Positions 8,501-15,259 of a stretch of 64,000 nt of DNA are shown here, piece after piece. A program made the position numbers and the translations under genes. This DNA is from Streptomyces sp. WZ-12 (GTDB lineage Bacteria; Actinomycetota; Actinomycetes; Streptomycetales; Streptomycetaceae). The number at the start of each line of letters is the position of its first letter. Within the stretch, counting starts at the first letter, position 1. Below the pieces are notes generated by a model, which ran no database searches, was not told the DNA's origin, and was given only the letters and a program-made list of their open reading frames with translations. The stretch covers positions 9,101,001 through 9,165,000 of the forward strand of contig NZ_CP118574.1 in the NCBI RefSeq assembly GCF_028898845.1, read 5' to 3'.

Positions 8501-10794
8501 AGCGCACCATCGTGGAGCTCGACGACGCGGTGCGGGACGCTCTCATCGGGCTCGCCGCCGAGCTCGGGGTCGGGCTCAAGCACGTCCTGCTCGGCGTGCA
8601 CCTGCGGATCGTCCGGTTGCTGACCGGCCGCACCGACCTGGTCACCGGCCTGGAGACCAACGGCAGACCCGAACGCCCGGACGGCGACCGGGTGGTCGGC
8701 GTGTTCAACAACATCCTGCCGCTGCGCGCCGCGGTCCCGGCCGGGGCGAGCTGGGCGCAGCTGGCGCTCGCGGCCTACGCGGCCGAGACGAGGGTCTCGC
8801 CCTATCGGCGCTACCCACTGGTCGCGTTGAACCGGGAGTTCGGCGCGAGCCGGCTGTTCGACACGCTGTTCGTCTTCACCCACTTCCACCTCTACGGCCA
8901 ACTGTCCGCGCCGGACGACCTCGTGGTATCCGACCTCCAGGCGCCCGACCAGACGTACGTGCCGCTGACCGCCCACTTCAACGTCGACGCGGCGTCCGGC
9001 CGGTTGCGCCTGCTGTTGGAGGTCGACCCGGTCGGGGGCGCCGCCGAGCGGGCCGCGGAGATCGCGGACTGGTTTCGTACCGCGCTGGAGGCCGCCGCGC
9101 GGGCGCCGCACCGTTCCGCGGCCGGGGACGGCGCGCCGCCCCCCGCGCCCCCGGCCGAACTCCCGCCCCCGCCGGTGACTTCGGTGCTCGCCCTGATCGA
9201 GGACGCGGCAGGTCGGTGCGCGGACCGGATCGCGCTGCTCGAAGGCGGCCGGCAGATCAGCTACCGCTCGCTGTGGCAGCGGGCCGGTCGGCTCGCCGGA
9301 ATGCTCCAGGCACGCTCGGCCGGACCGGAGGCCGTCGTCGGGCTGTGGGCGGACCGCAGCATCGACAGCATCGTCGGCCTGCTGGCCGTCCTCCGCGCCG
9401 GAGCGGCCTATCTGCCCCTCGATCCCGAAACCCCACCGCACCAGATCCCCGCACTGCTCGCCGGTGCGGGCGCGGCGCTCCTGGTGCTGCCGCCCGCGAC
9501 GGCCGCCCCCGCCGGCGTCGACCCGAGCGCGTTGCTGTGCACCGACGCCGTCGGCCGCGGCGCGCCGGCCCGGCTGCGCCGCCCCGACCTGCGCCCGGAA
9601 CACCTGGTCTGCGTGCTGGCCACCTCGGGCTCCACCGGGCCGCCGAAGCTGGTCGGCGTCCCGCACCAGGGCCTGGCCAACTACCTGCGCTGGTGCCTGC
9701 CCGCGTACGGGATCACCGAGCGCACCTGTTCGCCCGTGCACTCCTCCCTGGCCTTCGACCTGAGCGTGACCGCGCTGCTCGCGCCGCTGGCGGCCGGGGG
9801 GACGGCGCACCTGGTGCCCGGTACGGACCCGACCCGGCTGGGCGCGGCGCTGGCCGTCGGACGCCACACCCTGCTGAAGGTCACCCCCTCCCACCTGTCC
9901 GCGCTGACGGCACAACTGGCCGCGCAGCGGCGCGCACTCAGCGGCATCACCGCGGTGGTCGGCGGCGAGCAGTTGGACGCCGCGCAGGTCGCCGCGGTGC
10001 GCGAAGTCGCCCCGGACGCCGTGGTGTTCAACGAGTACGGGCCGACCGAGACCGTCGTCGGCTGCTGCGTCCAGCCGGTGGCGGAGCCCGGTGCCGGACC
10101 GGTGCCGATCGGCGGCCCGATCACGGGCACTTCGGCCGTGGTGCTGGTGGACGGCGTGCCCGCCCCGACCGGCGCGCCGGGGGAGCTGGCGATCGGCGGC
10201 TTCGGCGTCACCAGGGGCTATCTCGGCCGGCCCGCGGAGACCGCCGGGGTCTTCGTCCCGGACCCGGAGCGCCGCGGCGCACGTCGCTACCGCACCGGAG
10301 ACGTGGTGCGCCGGCTGGCCGACGGCGCGTTGCTGTTCCACGGGCGCACCGACCGGCAGGTCAAGATCCGCGGCTTCCGGGTGGAGCTCGGCGAGATCGA
10401 GCAGGCGCTCGCCGCGCACCCGGCCGTCGCCCGGGCCGCGGTCCTGTTGCGCGCGACGCCGGCCGGCGGCTCGCGGCTGGTCGCCTACTGGTCCCCGGCG
10501 CAACGACCGGGTCGCCGCGAACTGCCGTCCGAGGCCCGGCAGTTGCAGGGCTGGCTCGCCGCCCGACTGCCCGGCCGCCTGGTCCCCGTCGAGATCCTGC
10601 GCCGTGCCGACCTGCCGCTGACCCGGAACGGCAAGATCGACTACGCGGCGCTGGCCGCGCCACGCGACCGACGCGACCAACTCGTCGAACGGCTGGAGTC
10701 ACTGACCGAGCAGGAGGCGGCCCTGCTGCTGCGGAAGGCCGGTCGCCCGCCGGGCACCCGGGACGAAGCCGGAGGTAGCGATGTCCGAACCTGA
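2587..10794 (+). CDS. blmVI: NRPS: acyl-AMP ligase-ACP-C-A(Ser)-PCP-C-A(Asn)
   Basis: This 2735-residue megasynthase has seven domains. They are a fatty-acyl-AMP-ligase-like domain (1-560, TSGST at 161), an ACP (LDS, Ser621), C1 (HHLVLDL at 807), A1 (TSGSTG at 1296), a PCP (GGDS, Ser1686), C2 (about 1740-2180) and A2 (TSGSTG at 2346). The A1 pocket reads D-V-W-H-L-S-L-V-D-K, the serine signature. A2 reads D-L-T-K-V-G-E-V-G-K, the asparagine signature. The protein ends right after A2, and its missing carrier domain is the first domain of the next gene. This split is the BlmVI/BlmV arrangement, and Ser plus Asn fit pyrimidoblamic acid formation. C2 carries SSFALDG where HHxxxDG is expected, so it should not catalyse normal amide formation. 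The role of the ligase-ACP is unknown; a lipopeptide starter is the alternative reading. Confidence 0.95.
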   Translation: MTTQAATIVEVARQHAARTPHRPAYLFLADGVTETASRDFAAVDLRARAIAAELVARGCRGERVLIAHPSGIEYVESFLGCLYAGSVAVPCDSGRGGAGAERLAALRADARPALVLCRAEDAPAALVGLPRADVSAVPDAAADDWTPPPTDPAATAFLQYTSGSTRTPRGVRVSHANVLSNERAIQLACGNDRDATFVGWLPLFHDMGLIANVLQPLYLGSRSVLMPPGAFLRAPLNWLRAIERYRARVSGGPNFAYELCLQRIDEATRATLDLSGWAVAYNGAEPVRDTTMRRFSAGFRTAGFAPAAHFPCYGLAEATLIVTATPFDRPPTSVRAEPAALRAGRVTPVRADEHGSTLVSSGLPVAGTEVRIVDPETRTTLPAGRIGEVWLRGEGIAGGYHNRPEETEETFGARLADPHQGPYLRTGDLGFLLDGGLHLTGRRKDLLVIRGENHHPHDLEHTAERADPALRPSCGAAFPVDVDGVERLVLCYELATSRGELDLVGIAARVRQAIATRHGIETHRLVFLPKGAVPKTTSGKVRRQHCRQSYVDGELPVLGIVGTGRIEIPDLPGRDALDATAPGDRAAVLATALATTASALAGIGGTPPRPDEPLVRLGLDSLRATELRHRVQRRYGVDIGAEALVDGDSPHDLARRILAADATPAAARTSAGAADGDGRLALTANQEALWFEHELDPRGAAYNLSRVLRLDGPLDAPALDRALRTLTARHPALRTTFPVQDGRPWCRVEPEGPRLRVIDVPGESAEHLGARLLEMVERPFDLAGAVPFTATLLRRDAHTHLLVLVAHHLVLDLWSFLVMLDELHTCYLAETTGIPEALAPAGDPQATALADAEDYANSPAYARDLAYWRETLAGAPTGLALPTVRPHPRQRDFHGATAAFRLPSELANEVRALAKRRDCTLFTVLLAAYRALLHRCTGRPDLVLGTLLAGRDSAELADAVGYFVNPVPLRSRCPRGTPFATLLTDTAALLRQVLTHGRYPFRRLVTDLAPARDTGRATLVQSQFVLQQDNGALRDGTFALAQETAGRAAFGAATASAVEVPRRWSQLDLSLSMALVGGELTGRWEYRTGLFDADAVAALSKHLTEVLRAAVATPERAVDDIPLSEDLTGDAGAGPVRRRPDPGGLHHLVAAAAAARPDATAVLAVAADGTTAGLSYAALQRAATTVAAGLRAAGAAPGEPVAVLHRRGRELPIGYLAVLNAGCAVLPLDPADPPPRHAAMLADSGARFLLTEEPLWHRTATLPARVLLTTALLAARPECPYAARVHPEQPAYLLYTSGSTGAPKGVLVPHRGIVNRLAWMQEEYQLGVGERVLHKTSVGFDVSWWELCWPLIAGGTVVLAAPGAHRDPLELVRLIERARITAVHFVPSMFAPFLSEAARTATGRSPLRRVLCSGEALPATARERFFELFAAQLHNLYGPTEASVDVTAWQCAPSDTGPVPIGRPISNTSVRVLDDRLRPVPVPATGELFIGGDGLATGYLRRPEQTAAAFLPAPHGGPGSRIYRTGDRARRRPDGALVFLGRTDQQVKIAGMRVELGEVAELLRALPGVTDAVALVRDGRLTGYVTGPDAPPPAVLRDRLRRSVPGHLVPTDLVAVEALPVTASGKLDRRTLPAPEEDPDRERSTTPVPTVELTPTERALAALWEGHLGGTGIDVHTDFFTLGGDSILAIRIVASARAAGYGFTVTELLAHPSVAELAAYLDSRRETAPQEPESSGKTVPPFGLCPALAGRPGLADAYPVSMAQQALLVHRSDDPGYEVYVTSIAVAAPLDPAALEQAVAHTLAQHPYLRSYFDLTGRAEPVQLVPQTVPRPPVEVLDQRCDPARDKSFGAWLLSERKRHFDLDRGPLVRFTAHDHGTGFRLTVSSFALDGWCTALVLTGLLAAYRAALRGRPPAPAVLRTGYADFVALERAAIRSPEHRAFWAAELRGAAPCTLPRGTHQRPPAQGPVYQQRTIVELDDAVRDALIGLAAELGVGLKHVLLGVHLRIVRLLTGRTDLVTGLETNGRPERPDGDRVVGVFNNILPLRAAVPAGASWAQLALAAYAAETRVSPYRRYPLVALNREFGASRLFDTLFVFTHFHLYGQLSAPDDLVVSDLQAPDQTYVPLTAHFNVDAASGRLRLLLEVDPVGGAAERAAEIADWFRTALEAAARAPHRSAAGDGAPPPAPPAELPPPPVTSVLALIEDAAGRCADRIALLEGGRQISYRSLWQRAGRLAGMLQARSAGPEAVVGLWADRSIDSIVGLLAVLRAGAAYLPLDPETPPHQIPALLAGAGAALLVLPPATAAPAGVDPSALLCTDAVGRGAPARLRRPDLRPEHLVCVLATSGSTGPPKLVGVPHQGLANYLRWCLPAYGITERTCSPVHSSLAFDLSVTALLAPLAAGGTAHLVPGTDPTRLGAALAVGRHTLLKVTPSHLSALTAQLAAQRRALSGITAVVGGEQLDAAQVAAVREVAPDAVVFNEYGPTETVVGCCVQPVAEPGAGPVPIGGPITGTSAVVLVDGVPAPTGAPGELAIGGFGVTRGYLGRPAETAGVFVPDPERRGARRYRTGDVVRRLADGALLFHGRTDRQVKIRGFRVELGEIEQALAAHPAVARAAVLLRATPAGGSRLVAYWSPAQRPGRRELPSEARQLQGWLAARLPGRLVPVEILRRADLPLTRNGKIDYAALAAPRDRRDQLVERLESLTEQEAALLLRKAGRPPGTRDEAGGSDVRT

Positions 10795-12565
10795 TGCGCG
10801 CGTGGCACGGCTGTCCGCGACCAAACGGGAGCTGCTGGCCCGGTGGTTGGCCGAGGACGCCGACGACGGCCACGACCCCGCACGGTCGACCGGGCCCCGG
10901 ACCGAGGCCGAGCGGACCGTCGCCGCGATCTGGCAGGAGGTGCTGGAACTGGACCGCATCGGGATCGACGACGACTACTTCGCCCTGGGCGGGGACTCGG
11001 TGCACGCCATCGTGATCGTGGCCAAGCTGGAGCTGGCCGGACTGCGGATCACCGCCCAGGACCTGTTCGACCTGACGACCGTACGGGCCGTCGCGCAGCG
11101 GGCGACGCGGGAGGCGCCCGACCCCACACGGCCGCGGCCGCCCGCCCCCGACGCGTACCCGCTCAGCCCGATGCAGGAGGGCATGCTGTACCACTCGGTC
11201 GGCGGCAGCAGCCCGGGCGCGTACCTGGTGCAGGTCTGCTGCCTGCTGACCGGACCGCTCGACCCGGCCGCGTTCCGGGCGGCCTGGCAGGCGGTGGTGT
11301 CCGCGAACCCGGCACTGCGGGTGTCCTTCGACTGGCGCGAACGGACGCAGGCCCGCCAAGTGGTCGCCCCCGAAGTGGAGTTGACCATCGACCACCTCGA
11401 CTGGCGGGACCGCGACGAGGCGGACCGGGCCGCCGCCCTGACCGCGCTCCTCGACCGGGACCGCGCGCGCGGCTTCGACCTGGGCAGCGCACCGCTGCTC
11501 CGGCTGACCCTGCTCCGCGAGTCCGACACCACGCACCGCTGCGTGTGGACCCACCACCACCTGATCCTCGACGGCTGGTCCCAACAACTGGTCTTCGCCG
11601 ACTTCCTCGACTGCTACCGGGCCCTGACGGCGGGCGAACGGCCCCAACTGCCGCAGCGGCCGGCCATGTCCGACTACGTGGACTGGACCCGGAGCCGGGA
11701 CCACGCCGCCGACGAGGGGTTCTGGGCCGAACAGCTCGCCGGGCTGGCGACCGCGACCCGGATCGCGGGACCGGGCTGCGTCAACGGCCAAGTGGTCGCC
11801 GCCCGGCGCGGCGAGGTCACGCTGACCGCGTCCCGCACCCTCGCCGCCGAGCTCGACGCGTTCTGCCGCCGCAACGGGCTCACCCCGAGCACCGTGCTCT
11901 ACGGGGGGTGGGCGCTGCTGCTCGCCGAGTGGTGCGCACGCACGGACGTCGTCTTCGGCGTCACCGTCTCCGGCCGCCCGCCCGGTCTGCCCGGCGCGAC
12001 CGAGCTGGTCGGCCTGCTCATCAACACGGTGCCGCTCCGGGTGGACTGCGCGCCGGACGGCGAGGTCCTGCCCTGGCTACACGAGTTGCAGCACCGGCTG
12101 GCCGGAATGCGGGAGCGCGGCCACGTCCCGCTGAGTCGCATCGCCCGTGGCATCGGGCTGGGTTGGGGCGCCAGCCTGTTCGACACGATCGTGGTGATCG
12201 AGAACTTCCCCACCGCCGTGGGCCGGAGCGCCGCGGGCGGACTGCGCGTCGGGGAAGTGCACACCGTGGTCGACGAGGGCTATCCGCTGGTGCTGGAAAT
12301 CGCGCCGGGCGAAGAACTGCGGCTGCTCGCCCGGCACGATCCGGCCCGGCTCCCCGCCTCCCACGTGCGGGCCATGCTCGCCGCGCTGACGGCCTGCCTC
12401 GCCGCCTGCGTCGCGGACCCAACCCAACCGCTGTCCGGTCCGCGCACGGCGCTCACCCGGCAGCGCGAACAGCACCTCGAACGGGAACGCCGGGCCGACC
12501 GGGACAGAGCGGGCCGCGACCTGAGGGCGGCACGACGCCGAGCGATCGACGAGGAGCGAGCGTGA
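10781..12565 (+). CDS. blmV: NRPS PCP-C didomain protein
   Basis: This 594-residue protein has an N-terminal PCP (LGGDS, Ser73) and a condensation domain with an intact HHLILDG motif at residues 259-265. It has no adenylation domain. It overlaps the upstream megasynthase by 14 bases, and GGAGG lies just ahead of the ATG. The upstream protein ends with a bare Asn A domain, so this PCP is the expected acceptor of activated Asn, supplied in trans. That is the BlmV role in the bleomycin line. The C-terminal 45 residues are Arg/Glu-rich and may be a docking or coiled segment; this is inference. Confidence 0.9.
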   Translation: MSEPDARVARLSATKRELLARWLAEDADDGHDPARSTGPRTEAERTVAAIWQEVLELDRIGIDDDYFALGGDSVHAIVIVAKLELAGLRITAQDLFDLTTVRAVAQRATREAPDPTRPRPPAPDAYPLSPMQEGMLYHSVGGSSPGAYLVQVCCLLTGPLDPAAFRAAWQAVVSANPALRVSFDWRERTQARQVVAPEVELTIDHLDWRDRDEADRAAALTALLDRDRARGFDLGSAPLLRLTLLRESDTTHRCVWTHHHLILDGWSQQLVFADFLDCYRALTAGERPQLPQRPAMSDYVDWTRSRDHAADEGFWAEQLAGLATATRIAGPGCVNGQVVAARRGEVTLTASRTLAAELDAFCRRNGLTPSTVLYGGWALLLAEWCARTDVVFGVTVSGRPPGLPGATELVGLLINTVPLRVDCAPDGEVLPWLHELQHRLAGMRERGHVPLSRIARGIGLGWGASLFDTIVVIENFPTAVGRSAAGGLRVGEVHTVVDEGYPLVLEIAPGEELRLLARHDPARLPASHVRAMLAALTACLAACVADPTQPLSGPRTALTRQREQHLERERRADRDRAGRDLRAARRRAIDEERA

Positions 12566-13551
12566 CACTGGTCGTGGTGACCGGAGCCGGAGGCTTCGTG
12601 GGGACGCACCTGGTCCACGCGCTGAAGACCCGCCAACCGTCGGTGCGGGTACGCGGGGTGGACGTGCGGGTGCCCGAGTACGAGCCCAGCAGGGCCGACG
12701 AGTTCGTGCTCGCCGATCTTCGCGAGCCCGCCCAGTGCGCGGCGGCGGTGGCCGGTGCGGACCAGGTGTTCGCGCTGGCCGCCAACATGGGCGGTATCGG
12801 GTGGACGCACGCGGCCCCGGCCGAGATCCTGCGGGACAACCTGCTGATCTCGGTCAACACCATCGAGGCGTGCCGCAAGGCGGCGGTCGGAACCGTCGTC
12901 TACACGTCCTCCGCCTGCGTCTACCCCAACTCCCTCCAGCGCAGGCCCGACAGCGCGCCCCTCCGGGAGAGCCGGGTGTTCCCGGCCGACCCGGACATGG
13001 AGTACGGCTGGGAGAAGCTCACCACCGAGATCCTGTGCGACACCTTCCGCCGGACCTACGCCATGGACATCAAGGTCGCCCGGCTGCACGCCATCTACGG
13101 CCCGCTGGGCGCCTACTCCGGGCTGCGGGCCAAATCCCTGTCCATGCTGTGCGGCAAGGTGGCCGCCGTGCCGGGCGGTTCCGGCGAGATCGAGGTGTGG
13201 GGCGACGGTACCCAGACCAGGTCCTACTGCTACATCGACGACTGCGTCACGGGCCTGCTCCGGCTCGCCGGGTCGACCGTCGACCAACCGGTGAACATCG
13301 GCTCCGAGGAGCGGATCAGCATCGCGGAACTGGTCGGCCGGATCTCCGCCCTCGCGGGAAAGGAGATCGTTCCGTGTTACCGGCCCGACAAACCCGTCGG
13401 ACCGCTGGGCCGCGTCTCCGACAACACCCTGTGCCGGCACCTGCTCGGCTGGCAGCCGCCCACCCCCCTCGACGACGGACTGCGCCGCACCTACCGCTGG
13501 ATCGAGGAGCAGGTCGCCGCGGCCCGCACCGGAGAGGAGGCCCAGCGGTGA
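12562..13551 (+). CDS. blmG: NDP-sugar epimerase, GDP-mannose 3,5-epimerase-like (SDR)
   Basis: Translation from GTG at 12562 gives 329 residues, with GAGGAG five bases upstream and an overlap with the previous stop. The N-terminus has the Rossmann motif GAGGFVG. Further on are AANMGGIGW, which resembles the AADMGGMGF stretch of GDP-mannose 3,5-epimerases, then SSACVYP and the catalytic YxxEK as YGWEK. This subfamily inverts C3 and/or C5 of GDP-mannose. In bleomycin biosynthesis the BlmG enzyme is assigned to L-gulose formation. It sits beside the BlmF-type glycosyltransferase and shares the cluster with BlmC, BlmD and BlmE types, so NDP-L-gulose supply is the likely job. No 4,6-dehydratase is visible, which argues against a 6-deoxy-gulose as in zorbamycin. 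Confidence 0.88.
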   Translation: MTLVVVTGAGGFVGTHLVHALKTRQPSVRVRGVDVRVPEYEPSRADEFVLADLREPAQCAAAVAGADQVFALAANMGGIGWTHAAPAEILRDNLLISVNTIEACRKAAVGTVVYTSSACVYPNSLQRRPDSAPLRESRVFPADPDMEYGWEKLTTEILCDTFRRTYAMDIKVARLHAIYGPLGAYSGLRAKSLSMLCGKVAAVPGGSGEIEVWGDGTQTRSYCYIDDCVTGLLRLAGSTVDQPVNIGSEERISIAELVGRISALAGKEIVPCYRPDKPVGPLGRVSDNTLCRHLLGWQPPTPLDDGLRRTYRWIEEQVAAARTGEEAQR

Positions 13552-15254
13552 CGGCGGACCGGAAGGCGCTCGACGTCGCCCACGACCTCGGCAGGCTGCT
13601 CCTGGGACACCACAGCCGCTACCGGGACGGCAGGCTCCAGGACCTGGTCACCGACCTGCTGCGGGACCAACACCACCGGCGCGGCTGGATCGTCGACGCG
13701 GTCAACGGCAGCCTGCTGTTCCGGCAGAAGCTGGCCTACGCCCTGCGGCTGGAACCACGCCGGCTGTGGAGCAAGGCGGCGTTCCCCCTGCGTGCCGCGG
13801 CGGTCACCACCACACCGCGCCCGCTCTCCCTGCTCTGCCCGACCAGGAACCGCGTGGACAACCTGAACGCGTTCCTGCGCAGCGTCCAGCGGACCGCCGC
13901 CGCACCGGGACGGATCGAGGTGCTCTGCTACGTCGACGAGGACGATCCCGCGCTGTCCCAGTACCGCGAGCTGTTCGACCGGGCGCGCTGGCGCTACGGG
14001 GCGATCGGCCGGTGCGCCCTGCACGTCGGGCCGCCGATCGGGGTCGCGGCGGCCTGGAACCAACTGGCCGAACACGCCGGCGGCGACTTCCTGTTGATGG
14101 CCAACGACGACCAGCTCTACGTGGACTACGGCTGGGACGTCGCGCTGGACCGCCGGGCCGGGGAACTCGCCGAACTGCACGGGGACGACGTGCTGTGCCT
14201 CTACTTCGACGCCGCCCAGTACCCGGAGGGCGGCTGCGACTTCCCGATCGTCAGCAGGTCCTGGTACGAGACCCTCGGCTATTTCGTGCCGACGATCTTC
14301 CAACAGTGGGAGGTCGAGAAGTGGGTCTTCGACCTCGCCCAACGGCTCGGCAGGCTCTACCCGGTGCCCAAGGTCTTCGTCGAGCACCGGCACTACCAGG
14401 ACTACAAGGCGCCGTTCGACGACACCTACCAGCGGCACCGCATGACCCGGGGCAAGTCGATCGCCGACCACGCCCTGTTCCTCCGCACCGAGCACCGGCG
14501 GGTGGCGGAGGTGGACAAGCTCGCCGCCCGCACAGCGCGCGGCGGGCACGGCGACCGGCGCGCTAAGGAGCCGCCCGAACCACTGGCCGAACCGCTGGCC
14601 GGCCGCGCCCGGCGGCACTACCGGGCGCTCATCGACGCGCTGCACGCGGGCGGGCAGCCCCGCGCCGCGGCCGACTGCGCCGAGCTCGCGGTCCGTCAGG
14701 GCCTGTGGGCCACGGCACTGCACCGCCCGGCGGAGTTCCACCGGGAGCTGCCGGTGCACACGGACTACGACCCGGCCGACTTCTGGTTCACCGCCCAACT
14801 CACGGCCCAACACGAGGCGATCGTAAGGGAGTTGCGCGCCGCACCGGACGGTGGTCGACTGCGCCCGGAAGGCGGCCAGGGGGCCGGGACCGCCCGCATC
14901 GAGCTGTACCGCGACGGCACCTGGACCCCGCCGGCCGAGGCGCTGCCGGTCCTGCGCGGCGTCCTGGACAAGATCCCCGAAGCGCTGCTGTTCCCCGGGG
15001 CGACCGTCGAGCTGCTGCTCCACCACCCCCCGACCCGCGAACCGGCGAGCTGCGGACCGAGCAACGCGTATCTACGGGTCGAGTTCGGCCTGATCGTCGC
15101 GGCCGGCAGCGGGATCAGAGTCGGGGAGCGGACCGGGACCTGGCCGAGCGGCGGCTGCCTGATCTTCGACGACGGCCTCGAACGGCAGCGCTGGCACCAA
15201 GGCCACGGCCCGAACGCCGTGCTCGCCTTCCGCGTCCCGCACCCGGACCGGTGA
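13548..15254 (+). CDS. blmF: Glycosyltransferase fused to degenerate Asp/Asn hydroxylase-like domain
   Basis: The gene starts at GTG 13548, overlapping the previous stop, and encodes 568 residues. About 90-300 is a GT-A fold glycosyltransferase (LLCPTRNRVDN near residue 95, an ANDD acidic motif near 185). About 355-565 resembles the two separate aspartyl/asparaginyl beta-hydroxylase-like proteins of this cluster, sharing RRHYRALIDAL and a PADFWFT segment. At the two histidine iron-ligand positions, seen as PHCG and FEHEVWH in those paralogues, this copy has Ser501 and Arg546. The second domain is therefore probably not a working iron oxygenase and may be structural or substrate-binding. A glycosyltransferase/hydroxylase-like fusion is the known BlmF organisation. 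The gene likely attaches one of the two sugars. Confidence 0.85.
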   Translation: MTADRKALDVAHDLGRLLLGHHSRYRDGRLQDLVTDLLRDQHHRRGWIVDAVNGSLLFRQKLAYALRLEPRRLWSKAAFPLRAAAVTTTPRPLSLLCPTRNRVDNLNAFLRSVQRTAAAPGRIEVLCYVDEDDPALSQYRELFDRARWRYGAIGRCALHVGPPIGVAAAWNQLAEHAGGDFLLMANDDQLYVDYGWDVALDRRAGELAELHGDDVLCLYFDAAQYPEGGCDFPIVSRSWYETLGYFVPTIFQQWEVEKWVFDLAQRLGRLYPVPKVFVEHRHYQDYKAPFDDTYQRHRMTRGKSIADHALFLRTEHRRVAEVDKLAARTARGGHGDRRAKEPPEPLAEPLAGRARRHYRALIDALHAGGQPRAAADCAELAVRQGLWATALHRPAEFHRELPVHTDYDPADFWFTAQLTAQHEAIVRELRAAPDGGRLRPEGGQGAGTARIELYRDGTWTPPAEALPVLRGVLDKIPEALLFPGATVELLLHHPPTREPASCGPSNAYLRVEFGLIVAAGSGIRVGERTGTWPSGGCLIFDDGLERQRWHQGHGPNAVLAFRVPHPDR

Positions 15255-15259
15255 GCGGC

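Noticed and set aside
7860..9110. Epimerization domain in the Ser/Asn megasynthase
   Set aside because: The segment starts like a C domain (YPVSMAQQALL), but an E domain would keep a HHxxxDG-type motif and lie directly before a C or the end, not before an A domain. An altered C domain fits better.
15251..15259. GTG start for the asparagine-synthetase-like gene
   Set aside because: It would add three residues before Met-Cys and block the N-terminal Cys nucleophile; ATG 15260 gives the required MCG start.
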